DNA from: Dactylis glomerata | Taxonomy: Eukaryota; Streptophyta; Magnoliopsida; Poales; Poaceae | DNA length: 64,000 bases | Direction of reading: 5' to 3' | Assembly: GCA_007115705.1 (NCBI GenBank) | Contig: QXEO01000222.1 | Coordinates: forward strand, 3,785,176 to 3,849,175 | The notes under the pieces: generated by a model | The model's database searches: none | What the model saw: only the letters and a program-made list of their open reading frames with translations | What the model was told of the DNA's origin: nothing | Shown here: in pieces, positions 22,670 to 33,650 of the stretch | Layout: each line of letters starts with the position of its first letter | How positions within the stretch are numbered: the stretch's first letter is position 1 | Made by a program: the position numbers and the translations under genes

Positions 22670-22687
22670 TCCCCGGCAACGGCGCCA
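22670..22687 (-). other. T5 primer binding site, tRNA-Asp type
   Basis: TGGCGCCGTTGCCGGGGA on the minus strand, 9 bp inside the 5' LTR. It is an unmutated form of the site. Confidence 0.9.
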
Positions 22688-22696
22688 GAAAATAGC

Positions 22697-24321
22697 TGCT
22701 ACCGGTGATGGCGCCAGAAAATAAGCTGTTGGCGTATGGTTGATGTGGAAGCAGACGTCCTTGTGCGTGGTGCTTGACCAGCCCGTTGGGAACCCCAAGA
22801 GGAAGGTATGATGAGTGTAGCGGCTAGTTTCCCTCAGTTAAGAAACCAAGGTTTAATATCGATCAGGAGAAGAGAGACGATGACGACTGAAGGTGTTTGT
22901 GGAACCTGCACACACACAAACAAATACTTTGTTCCCAACTTGCGATGAGGTTGTCAATCTCACCAGTTTGCTTGAAACAAAGGTTATGAGTGTATCGAGT
23001 GGAAAACAGTAGAGTATGCGAGTAAAGTAAACAGTGCGGGAAAAGTAAACAGTTGATTGCAATATGATTAAAATAGGACCGGGGTCCACAGTTCACTAGT
23101 GGTGTCTCTCCATAGATAAAATAACATGCTGGGTAAACAAATTACAGTTGGGCAATTGATAGAATAGAGCTAACGTGATATGTCAAGAAGATCACTATGA
23201 GATTTACTCTGGGCATTACAACAAAATACATAGACCGCCATCCAGCTGCATCTATGACTAATAATCCACCCCCGGGGATATCATCCGAACACCCTAGAAG
23301 TATTAAGTTGCGAACAACAGATAATTGCATTAAGCAAAGTGTGTAATGTAAACAAAGCATATGCCCTTGAGCATATGAATGTTGTTTTCTCCCTAGTAGC
23401 AACAGCACATCTACCACCTTAGAGGTTTCTGTCACTCCCCCAGGTGAAATAGAGGCATGAACCCACTATCGAGCATAAATACCCCCTCTTGGAGTCACTA
23501 GCAACTACTCGGCCAAGATAGCTACTAACAATGGAGAGCATGCAAGATCATAAACAACATAGAGATAACAAAAGATATAATTCAATACAGCAACTTAATC
23601 ATAAACACCAATATTCATCGGATCCCAACAAACCAACATCATAGAATTACATAACAGTGATCTCAATCATGTATGGCAGCTCATGAGATCTAAACATGAA
23701 GCACATGGTGGAGAAGACAACCATCTAGCTACTGCTATGGACCCATAGTCTAAGGTAGACTACTTACTCATCGCTCCGGAGGCAATCATGGCGATGAAGG
23801 AGACCTCCGGTGGCGATTCCCCTCTCTGGCAGGGTGCCGGGAAGAGCTTCTGGACCCTCCCGATCTTCGGGTCGACGGCGGCGGCGGATCGCGATGTATT
23901 CTAGAAAACTGATCAGGCCCTTAGGTTTTTCTCGTCAGGGGGTATATGTAGGCAAAGGGGGGCTGTCAGAGGTGGAGCCACGCAGCCTCACACGGGGGTG
24001 GCGCGGCCAGGGGCCAGGCCGCGCCGCCCCTGTGTGTGGGGGCCATGTGGCCCCCCTCCGTCAGGTCTTCGAATGTTTGGGAGCTCCCCGATGAAATATG
24101 ACTTCAGGAACTTGTTTCGTCCAATTCCGAGAATATTTCCTGTGTATCACTTCTGAAACACAAAAACAGCAGAAAACAGGAAATTGGCACTGTGGCACTT
24201 CGTTAATAGGTTAGTTCCGGAAAATGTATAAAAATGCCACTAAGTGTAACGAAACAATAGGCAAATGGTGTAAAATGAAGCATGGAGCATCAAAAATTAT
24301 AGATACGTTTGAGACGTATCA
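22697..24321 (-). mobile_element. T5 5' LTR
   Basis: The partner LTR with the same boundaries. The palindrome is at about 23991-24047. It is followed on the minus strand by GC and then TATTTTCTGGCGCCGTTGCC, so the end of the LTR and the start of the internal region look alike. Confidence 0.95.
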
Positions 24322-24810
24322 GGCCTCGGGTTCCGGACAACAATATGTGTATACAACATGTAGGTATCATCATAAAACAATAACAAGTTCAGATCTGAGA
24401 TCATGGCACACGGGCCCAAAGTGACAAGCATTAAGCACAACAAGTTGCAACAATGTCATAAGCACTAACAGTAGATACTAGGAACTATGCCCTAATAATC
24501 TCATAGCAAATTACATGAATGATCTCATCCAATCCCTACCATCCCTTTTGCCTACAGTGGGAATTACTCACACATGGATGGGGGAGTCATGGATGGTTGA
24601 TGGAGAGACATCGGTGATGATGACGATAAAGATCTCCTCCAGATCCCTGTCCGGCAGGGTGCTAGAACAGAGTTTCTCGTTCCAAATCGCAGTTTCTGAT
24701 GGTGGCGGCGCAGCAGAAGTCTATCTGGGAAAAAATCCGATCCCCCGCTCCTTTCAGGTCAGAGGGTATATGTAGGTGGAAGGAGGGGTCGAGGCGACGG
24801 CCGAGGCAGC

Positions 24811-26295
24811 TGATACGTCCATTTTGCATTACTATTTTGTATCATAATTTACTGTTATTCATTGATATATTTCATATTTAGAGATGATACTTATGTTGTT
24901 TGCTCTGTTTTTTTACATGTTTGATGATCGTTGGAGGATTTGCTGCCGGAGTCAGGATTCTGCTGGAAAAGGACCATCAAGACACCATATTTCGGAAGAT
25001 CAAGAAAATTCCAGAAAAATACCAGAAAATTATATTTTGCCGAAAGACACCGGAATCCAGAAGGTGGAGGCGAGAGGAGCCAGGGGGTAGGCTCACACAT
25101 AGGGGGCATGGCCTAGCCCTTGGCCGCGCTGGCCTAGTGTGAGGCCACCCTAGCCCACTTCAGGTCTCGCCCCTACGCATACTTCATCGTCCCCGAAAAC
25201 CTAAGTCAGGGGGCTCAGAGATAGACACTGCCGCCTCTGCGGGGCGGAAAACACCAGAGAGAGAAAAGCTCTCCGGCAGGCAGAAATCTGCCAGGGAAAT
25301 TCCTTCCCGGAGAGGGGAGATCGTTGCCATCGTCATCACCATCGCACCGGACTTCATCGGGATCATCATCATCATCTCCATCACCAGCACCTTCATCTCC
25401 ACCATACCACGCCATCCCGCTGTAACATCTTGAGTTGGATCTTGTTAAATTCTTAGGGAAAACTTTCCCGGTGTTGATTACTCTTGTAGTTGAAGCTATT
25501 GAGTGGAACCGTTGAATTAAAGTTTATGTTCAGATTGTTATTTACCATTATTTCACCTCTGATCATGATCCATATGATGTCTTGTGAGTAGTTCGTTTAG
25601 TTCTTGAGGACATGGGAGAAGTCAAGTCGTTAGTAGTGGAATTATGTTGAGTAATATTTAATGGTTTGATATTTATTTGTTGTGGTGCTATTTCACTAGT
25701 GGTATCATGTGAACATCAACTACATAATACTTCACCATTTATGGGCCTGGTGAGATGCATTGTGTATTTGGCTACCCATTGTGGGGTTGCCGGAGTGACA
25801 GAACCCTAAACAGCGTAGGATCTTAGAGTTTAAGGCTATGGTTAGATTTATCTTAATTACTTTCTTGTATTTGCGGATGCTTGCAAGGGGTATAATCACA
25901 AGTGTGTATTTATCCTAGTAAGGGTAGTGCGCTAGCACAGGTTCACCCCCATGACACTTATCAAACTAGTAAAGATTATTTAGCGGTATGAAGCGAAAGC
26001 ACTTGACAGAAACTCTCGTGTGTCCTCGAGAACATTTGGTCATCATATGTTACACAACCGGCTTGTCCTTTGCTAAAGAATGGATCGGGCCACTTGCTAC
26101 AATTATTACTACTATCTTTTATTTACTCGCACTTTATTTACTTGCATTACCAAATACCCTTGAAACCCTGTTTGCTAGTATTTACAGTGAAACCTTGATC
26201 AAAACCACTTGTCAACATCTTCTGCTCCTCGTTGGGTTCGACACTCTTATTTATCGAAAGTACTATGATACACCCCCTATACTTGTGGGTCATCA
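24811..26295 (+). mobile_element. T6 5' LTR
   Basis: TGATACGTCC... to ...GTGGGTCATCA. It contains the GC-rich palindrome (25092-25144) and an ATC-rich tract (about 25318-25415). I see no good TATA box after the palindrome; CGCATACTTC at about 25176 may be its decayed form. The 3' LTR has about 29 extra bases at 34653-34682 that this copy and T1 lack. Confidence 0.95.
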
Positions 26296-26306
26296 AGACT
26301 ATTTTC

Positions 26307-26324
26307 TGGTGCCGTTGCCAGGGA
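26307..26324 (+). other. T6 primer binding site, tRNA-Asp type
   Basis: TGGTGCCGTTGCCAGGGA, two transitions away from the consensus seen in T5, 11 bp after the LTR. Confidence 0.85.
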
Positions 26325-26422
26325 GTGAAGCGCTATTGAAGAGTGGAATTGGTAAAGGTACCCGTCGCTGTGAGTATTGTTTTTATTTTTATTTTTGTCT
26401 TTTACTTTTATTTTATTTTGCT

Positions 26423-27994
26423 ATGGAGAATTCTCCATTTGGTTTCCTATTTGGGAACACTTCTACCACTGCTGCACATGTTGATGAACCACCACCACCA
26501 CCTGCTCAATTAGATCCTTTTAAAATACCTATGAAAATTGTTGAGCGTGTTATGGATAACTGCTATTCAGGAGATGGAACTATCCATCCGGGTGATCACT
26601 TACTTTTTATACATGAATTATGCGAGTTGTTCAAGTGTGCAGGTATTTCACCAAGCCAGGTTAAGAGGAAGCTATTCTCTTTATCATTGAAAGGCAGAGC
26701 TGAGGAGTGGTATCGGCTTCTTAAAGATGGTCCATCTATTGCATGGGAGGAAATTGTGCCTCTCTTTTATTCCAAGTTTTATCCTCCAAGTGAAATTCAT
26801 AAAGATCGTAATCGGATATATAACTTTTGGCCTCATGATGGAGAGAGTATTGCCCAAGCGTGGGGGAGATTGAAGTTACTAATGCTCAAATGCCCCATTC
26901 ATGAGCTCCCCAATAATATTGTTACTGATAATTTTTATGCGCGGCTTGCTCTTCCTGATAAGGATTATTTGGATGCCTCCTATTTTGGATCATTTACTCA
27001 TATGAAGGAAGATGCTAAGTGGAATCTCCTTGACCGTATCCAAGAAAATGCCAAAGGATGGGAAAACAACAAAGGTAGGAAGTCAGGTATAAATTATGAT
27101 TATAAATGCATTAAAACTTTTATGGGAACCGATGACTTTCATAGTGTTAGCATTGCTTATGGTCTTGATTCTCAAATACTTACTAATTGTCTTAAGGCTT
27201 TTTCCTCTTATCTTGATGTTCCAAAGAAAGATTGGAACAAATATCATGCGCCTTATAAAGATTCTATTAGTCATATTCCTGCTGCAGCTACTGAAGTTTG
27301 TACTGTTGATAGCATTGTGCCTGAACCTTATTTTGAGAAGACACCTTTCCCTGCTAAGGTAAAAAAGTATTCTACTTTGGTAAGTGTGTCTAATAAAAGC
27401 ACTAAGAAAGCTGTAGAGCCTGATGAGCAAATTACTATTAAGTCTCCTGTAGCTATATTGAAGGACCTTGTTACTAAAGATGTAGGGGATGAATATATTC
27501 TATTTTGTGAAGATGCTTCTAACATTCTCTCACATCCTAAAAATCATAGGAAAACAAGTGTTCCTGTTATTTCTGTCAGGATTGGAGATCATTGCTATTA
27601 TGGTTTATGTGACATTGGTGCTAGTGCAAGTGTCATTCCCTTAGAGCTTTACAAAGAAATTATGTATGAGATTGGCGCTTGTGAACTTAAAGATATTGAT
27701 GTGGTTGTTCAGCTTGCTAACAGAGAGACTGTTTGGCCTCTTGGTATTGTTCGAGATGTGGAAGTCCTATGCGGTAAGACTAAATACCCCACTGATTTTC
27801 TAGTACTTGGTAAGGAGGCTAGTAAAACTTGTCCTATTATTTTTGGTAGACCCTTTTTGAATACTTGTGGCGGCGTGATAGACTGTAAGAAGGAGAAAAT
27901 TTTCACTAAGTTTAATGGAGAGTCTTATGAGTTTAATTTTTCCAAGTTTGCTAAGACTTCTTATGAAAATAACATGCCTAATGAAAATTTTTGA
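26423..27994 (+). CDS. T6 gag-protease part
   Basis: The first ATG after the primer site (26423, MENSPFGFLF) opens 523 codons to a TGA at 27992-27994. The frame is also open upstream into the LTR. The gag domain is at about residues 45-200, with the core LFSLSLKGRAEEWYRLL at about 88-104. There is no CCHC knuckle. The retropepsin lies at about residues 375-505, with GLCDIGASASVIP at the active site (DNA about 27600-27640) and IIFGRPFL near the end. The pol frame continues in register past the TGA, so this stop is either a mutation or, less likely, a read-through point. The protein would form the capsid and process the polyprotein. Confidence 0.88.
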   Translation: MENSPFGFLFGNTSTTAAHVDEPPPPPAQLDPFKIPMKIVERVMDNCYSGDGTIHPGDHLLFIHELCELFKCAGISPSQVKRKLFSLSLKGRAEEWYRLLKDGPSIAWEEIVPLFYSKFYPPSEIHKDRNRIYNFWPHDGESIAQAWGRLKLLMLKCPIHELPNNIVTDNFYARLALPDKDYLDASYFGSFTHMKEDAKWNLLDRIQENAKGWENNKGRKSGINYDYKCIKTFMGTDDFHSVSIAYGLDSQILTNCLKAFSSYLDVPKKDWNKYHAPYKDSISHIPAAATEVCTVDSIVPEPYFEKTPFPAKVKKYSTLVSVSNKSTKKAVEPDEQITIKSPVAILKDLVTKDVGDEYILFCEDASNILSHPKNHRKTSVPVISVRIGDHCYYGLCDIGASASVIPLELYKEIMYEIGACELKDIDVVVQLANRETVWPLGIVRDVEVLCGKTKYPTDFLVLGKEASKTCPIIFGRPFLNTCGGVIDCKKEKIFTKFNGESYEFNFSKFAKTSYENNMPNENF

Positions 27995-29797
27995 GTTGAA
28001 CAGCTTGCTTCTATTGCTCTTGCTCCTAATAATGCTTTGCAGCAATTCATGGAAGATCATGAAAGCAATGTTTTCAGTAAGGAAAGAGAAGAGATTTATG
28101 ATATTTTCCTTCGTCAACAACCATTAATCAAGCACAATTTACCTGTGGAGGATCTTGGTACCACTTTGCCACCTAAGGAAGATCCTGTTTTTGAATTAAA
28201 ACCTTTACCTGATGATCTTAAATATGCTTATATAGATGATAAAAAAATATATCCTGTTATTATCAGTTCTAAACTTTCAGGAAAGGAAGAAGAAAGGTTA
28301 TTGGAGATATTGAAGAAACACCGAGGAGCTATGGGATATACTCTTGATGATTTAAAAGGGATTTGTCCCACTTTATGTTAGCATGCTATTAACATGGAGA
28401 AATACGCGAAGCTGGTTGTGGAGCATCAATGCCGCTTAATTCCCAAGATGAATGATGTGGTAAGAAATGATGTATTAAAGCTCCTTGATGCTGGTATTAT
28501 TTATCCTATTGCTGATAGTCAATGGGTTAGTCCTGTTCATTGTGTTCCTAAGAAAGGAGGTATGACTATTGTGCCTAATGAGAATAACGAGCTTATTCCT
28601 CAAAGGGTAGTAGTTGGTTATAGGACGTGTATTGACTATAGAAAAGTTAACAAGGTTACTAAGAAAGATCATTATCCTTTACCGTTTATAGATCAGATGT
28701 TAGAAAGGTTGTCTAAGAAGTTACACTTTTGTTTTCTTGATGGTTATTCCAGTTTCTCTCAGATTGCTGTTAGAAAGGAAGATCAAGAGAAAACCACTTT
28801 TACTTGTCCTTATGGAACTTATGCTTATAGACGCATGCCTTTTGGTTTATGCAATGCTCCTGCTACTTTTCAAAGATGCATGTCTGCTATTTTTCATGGC
28901 TTTTGTGAAGAAATTGTGGAGGTTTTCATGGACGACTTCTCCATCTATGGAACTTCTTTTGATAATTGTTTGCACAATCTTGATAAAGTTTTGCAGAGGT
29001 GTGAAGAAACTAATCTTGTTCTTAATTGGGAGAAATACCACTTTATGGTAAATGAAGGAATTGTCCTTGGACATAAAATTTCTAAAAGAGGTATTGAAGT
29101 TGACAGAGCAAAAGTGGAGGCAATTGAGAAAATGCCCTGTCCCAGAGATGTTAAAGGTATTCGTAGTATTCTTGGTCATGCTGGTTTCTATAGGAGGTTT
29201 ATTAAAGATTTCTCTAAGATTTCAAAGCCTCTTACTAATCTTCTTCAAAAAGATGTACCATTTGTCTTTGATGATGATTGTAAGGAAGCTTTTGAAACTC
29301 TTAAGAAGGCTTTAACTACTGCACCTATTGTTCAACCACCTGATTAGAATTTACCCTTTGAAATTATGTGTGATGCTAGTGATTTTGCTGTTGGTGCTGT
29401 TCTTGGACAACGCATAGATAATAAGTTGAATGTTATTCATTATGCTAGTAAGACTCGTGATGCAGCTCAGAAGAATTATGCTACCACTGAGAAAGAGTTT
29501 CTTGCTATTGTTTTTGCATGTGATAAGTTTAGATCTTACATTGTTGATTCTAAAGTTACTATTCATACTGATCACGCTGCTATTAGATATCTTATGACTA
29601 AGAAGGATGCTAATCATAGGCTTATTAGATGGGTGTTACTTTTACAAGAATTTGATTTGCATATTGTAGATAGGAAAGGTGCTGAAAATCCTGTTGCTGA
29701 CAACTTGTCTAGATTGGAAAACATTTCTTTTGATCCTATTCCTGTTAATGATAGTTTTCCAAACGAGCAGTTGGCTTCTATAAATGTAACTTCATGA
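27995..29797 (+). pseudogene. T6 reverse transcriptase and RNase H
   Basis: The frame of gag-protease continues. The linker (27995-28380) ends at a TAG (28379). RT fingers and palm follow (about 28450-29050): QWVSPVHCVPKKGG, RTCIDYRKVN, RMPFGLCNAPATFQ, and catalytic VFMDDFSIYG at about 28922-28951 with both Asp present. The connection region LGHAGFYRRFIKDFSK follows. A TAG at 29345 replaces the Trp normally seen before NLPFEI. RNase H (29348-29790) shows [16 protein letters not shown] and HTDHAAIRY, so the acidic residues remain. A TGA at 29795 separates it from integrase. The product would copy the RNA genome into DNA. Only stop codons break it and I see no frameshift. Confidence 0.93.
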
Positions 29798-31144
29798 GAC
29801 CTTCCTTGGTATGCTTATTATGCTAACTTTATTGTTTCCAAGTATTTGCCTCCAACCTTTATAGCTCAGCAAAGAAGAAAGTTCTTCTATGATTTGAGGC
29901 ACTACTTTTGGAATGACCCACACTTATATAAAGAAGGAGTTGATGGTATTATGCGAAGATGCATACCAGAATATGAGCAACAAGAAATATTGAGAAAATG
30001 CCATGGAAGCGCTTATGGAGGACATCATGCTGGAGATAGAACCACACAAAAGGTTCTACAATCAGGTTTTTATTGGCCAACCCTCTTTAAAGATGCTAGA
30101 AGGTATGTTTTATCTTGTGATGAATGTCAAAGAGTTGGTAATATTGCTAGACGCAATGAAATGCCTATGAGTTATACTCTTGTTATTGAACCGTTTGATT
30201 GTTGGGGATTTGACTTTATGAGTCCTTTTCCTCCTTCAAAAGGCCATACCCACATATTTGTTGCTCTTGATTATGTTACTAAATGGGTAGAAGCCATACC
30301 TACAAAGAGTGCCAATGGTGAGACTTCGTTAAAAATGCTTAAGGATGTTATTTCTCCTAGGTTTGGTGTGCCTAAATATCTTATGACTGACGGAGGTTCT
30401 CATTTTATTCACGGCGGTTTTAGAAAAACTCTTGCTAAATATGATGTTAATCATAGAATTGCTTCTGCTTATCATCCCCAAACTAGTGGGCAGGTAGAGC
30501 TTTCAAATAGAGAGATCAAGTCTATCTTGCAGAAGACTTTCCCTAGATCTAGGAAAAACTGGGCTAGCAAGTTAAACGATGCTTTATGGGCTTATAGAAC
30601 TGCTTATAAGAACCCTATGGCTATGTCTCCTTATAAGATGGTTTATGGAAAAGCGTGTCACTTGCCCTTAGAATTAGAACACAAAGCTTTTTGGGCAGTG
30701 AAAGAGCTTAATAGGGATTTTAAACTAGCCGGTAAGAAAAGGTTATTAGATTTGAGCTCTCTAGATGAGTGGAGAAACGAAGCCTATGAGAATGCCAGAC
30801 TTTTCAAAGAGAAAGTCAAGCAATGGCATGACAAGAGAATTCTTAAAAGAGAGTTTCATGTTGGTGAGAAAGTTCTATTGTATAGGTCTCGTCTCAGATT
30901 TTTTGCAGGAAAATTACTCTCTAAATGGGAAGGACCATATGATATTGTTGAAGTGTACCGCTCAGGTGCGATAAAGATTGCTTCATTGAAAGATGACACT
31001 ACACAAGTGGTGAACGGGCAAAGACTCAAACATTATATTGCTGGAGATTCTTATAATGAAGATGTTGATGTTATTGAAATAGTTTCTCTAGAAGAATTCA
31101 TCCAGGACAATTTGCAGAAACCTGCAGTGTTCGTTTTCGAATAG
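29798..31144 (+). pseudogene. T6 integrase
   Basis: The frame is open from 29798 to the TAG at 31142-31144, with a first internal ATG-like start near 29846. The zinc-binding HHCC domain (about 30020-30135) has GGHHAGDRTTQKVL and CDECQ. The DDE core has Asp in LDYVTKWVEA (about 30270), Asp in MTDGGSHF (about 30390) and Glu in SGQVELSNREI (about 30490), all present. The C-terminal part (FHVGEKVLLYRSRLR, KWEGPYDIVEV) is a typical integrase tail. There is no chromodomain, as expected for Athila-type rather than chromovirus elements. It would insert the DNA copy with a 5 bp stagger. It is called broken only because upstream stops cut it from gag. Confidence 0.94.
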
Positions 31145-31262
31145 GTAACAGTTCTAGTCAGAAAAGGTTCGCGAAAAACTTTTCCATTGATATTTTTGCT
31201 GTTTTTACTAAGTATGAAAAATCACGAGACGAAAACGGTCAGAAAAAGGAGTCCGAGTGCTC

Positions 31263-31370
31263 CTCACACACAGGGGGCGCGGGCCCACCCCTGGTTGCAC
31301 CGCCCTGGCGTGAGGACACCTCGGAACTCATTTCTGTCCCGGTTTCCTCCTGTGATTTCTTCCTATATAA
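31263..31370 (+). promoter_or_regulatory. Internal palindrome-TATA module of T6
   Basis: The GC-rich palindrome at 31263-31315 (CCTCACACACAGGG against CGCCCTGGCGTGAGG) is followed 49 bp later by TATATAA (31364-31370). An ATG lies at 31400, 30 bp after the TATA box. The LTR of T11 has the same order (palindrome, 37 bp, TATAAAGA). This looks like a second, internal promoter for the downstream ORF. That is an inference; only the sequence pattern is seen. Confidence 0.5.
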
Positions 31371-31399
31371 CCCCCCGGAGTACCCGAGGTCTGTATATC

Positions 31400-31966
31400 A
31401 TGTTTTCGTCGTGTTTTGTTTCGAGCAGTTTCTGTCAGGGGATTGTTCTCAGCTTTGAAGTTGCAAAGTCTTCATCCGGTCCATCCGAGGAGAACCCTCT
31501 TGCAGATATCATTAATCCGTATATGAGGGAGCTGAAGATGCATCCGAAGGAGTTGTCGCTCAAGGATGGGGAGTTGCAGATTAAAGATGCCCAAGTCCCT
31601 AAAGGAGAAGGGAGTCTCGAAGCCAGGATGAAAGCACTGGAACAAGAAGTTTTCAAATAAAAGAAGATGGTGGAATGCGAGGTGGACATCATCCATAGGA
31701 TTAATCAAGAGCTTGTTACCAAGTACAAGAAGGAGACTACAGAACTCTGGAAGGATATCTTTTCACTCCACAAGACCACTAACCAATTACAAGCACAACT
31801 CTATGACTTGTAGAACCAAAATTGTGAGTATGAAGCTAGATATCAACAAATGAGTGTTGCTGCAAGTTTTAGGATATTGGAGACCAAGACGTCCTTCCTT
31901 GACGGAGGACCTCTGCCTTGGAAGTATGACAACGATGAAGACTCACAGCCACCGCCAAAGGAGTAA
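31400..31966 (+). pseudogene. T6 small coiled-coil ORF after pol
   Basis: Starting at the ATG 30 bp past the TATA box, the frame runs 189 codons to TAA (31964-31966), with two in-frame stops (TAA 31658, TAG 31811) and no frameshift. After a Ser/Cys/Phe-rich start of about 25 residues, most of the rest has heptad-like spacing rich in Glu, Lys, Leu and Gln (for example ARMKALEQEVFK, NQLQAQLYDL), so a long coiled coil is likely. The C-terminus is acidic and Pro-rich. It sits where other Athila elements carry an envelope-like ORF, but I see no transmembrane helix. Function unknown; it is unlike the T3 ORF in the same position. Confidence 0.55.
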
Positions 31967-33650
31967 TTCGTCATCGGTATTGGCATCCCCTTGGCTTGTT
32001 CCAAGCTTGGGGGAGTGCCGCGGTATCACATCATCACCTTTTACTCATTTACTTTTCAAGTAGAGTCATATCATGAATGGAGAAATTATCCTATAGAATA
32101 GTTTGCAGTTTGGAAGTATCCTCCTTAGTTGGTTATCTATGTATCCCTTGGTCTGAGTTGCGGTAATGAAATATTAATGAGAAGTTTTATCATTTATTTT
32201 CCACACACTTTATTTTAGTTTGCAATGTTTCTTATATGATTAGTCTTGTTAATTAGTATTGGTATCACTTTGGGAGCATGAGTAAATTAGGTTGGTTTTG
32301 GCAAACTTAGCTTGGTCAGTAGCAACATTACCTTGAGGTTTGAGTAGAAAAGAAGAAAGAAGTGCTTGTAGTTACATCACTTCAGTTTTCCTTCATGATT
32401 GGCTTATAAGCATTATTATTCTCAAAGTTAAAATCGTTGTACCTTCAAGGAAGTTTGCATGATTGTTCTTATTATATGTATGTTTGTTTGTTTCATGCAA
32501 CTCTTATGCTTGCTACCCAGCCTTGCTAGCCAAAGACTTGTACTGAGAGGAAGTACTTCTCGTGCATCCAACTCCTAAAAACCAAGTTACTTCCAAAGAG
32601 TCCACTATAAATCCCTATGCATGGTATTTCAAGCCATTCCAAGTAAATTTTCATGTGCTACCTTTCAAAAACCTTCAAATACTTCTCATTTTGTGCCACT
32701 GTTTTTAGCTCATGAGGACGTAGTGGATGGGTTTGTTATCTTCCATACTAAATTAAGTACCCCTCGACTAGGCAGCTTCATCTGCTCGTCACTAATTTTG
32801 CAAGGGAGCTGGTCAGACCATTATAATCTCCAAAATAAAAAAAAGGCACTCCTCCATGGTATGTGAAAGTTGGCCGGCACCCGATGGAATCGGTTAGCCA
32901 TGGTTTGAGAAAGGAAAAGGTGGGGAGGAGTGCCAAGCTATAAAAGAGCACCAATGTGCCAATTAATCAAACATCTCGGAACCGCTCTCACTTGTTTAGT
33001 ATGGAAGATATCAAGAACTCCGTTGCTAGTCATTGACAAAAGCAACCACCTCTCAAAACAATTTTTACCACTATTTTACAAATGAAAAGCTCTAGCACAT
33101 GTTTAATCCCTGCTTCCCTCTGCGAAGGGCCTGTCTTTTACTTTCATGTTGAGTCAACCTATTCTCTTCTATCTGAAGCAAGCATTTGAGTTGTTATGTT
33201 TCACTCATCCATATATTGATTCGTTTAATCATGTTTACTAACTTCTTTTGTTAGTACAATGCTTTTGTCTGAAGGAGTATATCTTTGAAAGCTTTCTGTG
33301 AATGCAAAAAGTTTTTTTTGGTGAGCATATGGTTTTTGCTATATTAGCTTTGTTTTAAAAAGGCTCCATTCAAAGGCTAGTATAGTTTGTTTATTGTTCT
33401 CTGACCAAGAACTAAGGTTTGCCATCACCAATTATAGTTTACTTTGTGCATCTTTATATGTGATTCCCTTTACTTATTGAAAGTCTATATTATATAAAGG
33501 AAAGTTGCTGTCTATTATAACTTGTGCCTTGGTGAATGTGATGCTTCTTGTGCGTATTTTGATTATCGACACTTCACTCCATAAACCTGTGGTCATGTTT
33601 ACCGAGTTTAGTTTTCGCTTGGGGACAAGCGAGGTCTAAGCTTGGGGGGT
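31967..33650. other. T6 non-coding 3' internal region
   Basis: 1.7 kb without a credible gene. It shares a block with T3 and T5 (around 32570-32830, including GAGGACGTAGTGG-like sequence) and the hairpin core at 33116-33129. It ends in the polypurine tract AAGCTTGGGGGG (about 33638-33649) directly before the 3' LTR. A short plus-strand frame at 32621-32866 overlaps the shared block, but T3 and T5 do not keep it open at full length. Confidence 0.75.
33116..33129 (+). other. Conserved 3' hairpin core (T6 copy)
   Basis: CCCTCTGCGAAGGG, the reverse complement of the T3/T5 form and therefore in the same element-relative direction. It ends 521 bp before the 3' LTR. Confidence 0.75.

Larger units (their letters stand above)
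16225..24321 (-). mobile_element. T5: complete Athila-type element with gag-protease only
   Basis: Identical-length LTRs of 1625 bp (16225-17849, 22697-24321) and a perfect target duplication GGCCT (16220-16224, 24322-24326) in the T4 LTR. About 30 LTR differences by eye, mostly C/T or G/A, point to a recent insertion. Internal order on the minus strand: primer site, gag-protease (687 codons, intact), 2.6 kb non-coding tail, polypurine tract. There is no pol. Its leader and tail match T11, which carries a different ORF. Confidence 0.96.

Noticed and set aside
28922..28951. A free-living reverse transcriptase or defence RT
   Set aside because: It is in frame with gag-protease, RNase H and integrase between LTRs, so it is an ordinary Gypsy pol.
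32621..32866. An 81-codon frame in the shared 3' block of T6 with similar short frames in T3 and T5
   Set aside because: The similarity follows DNA conservation of the block. The frames start and stop at different places in the three elements.
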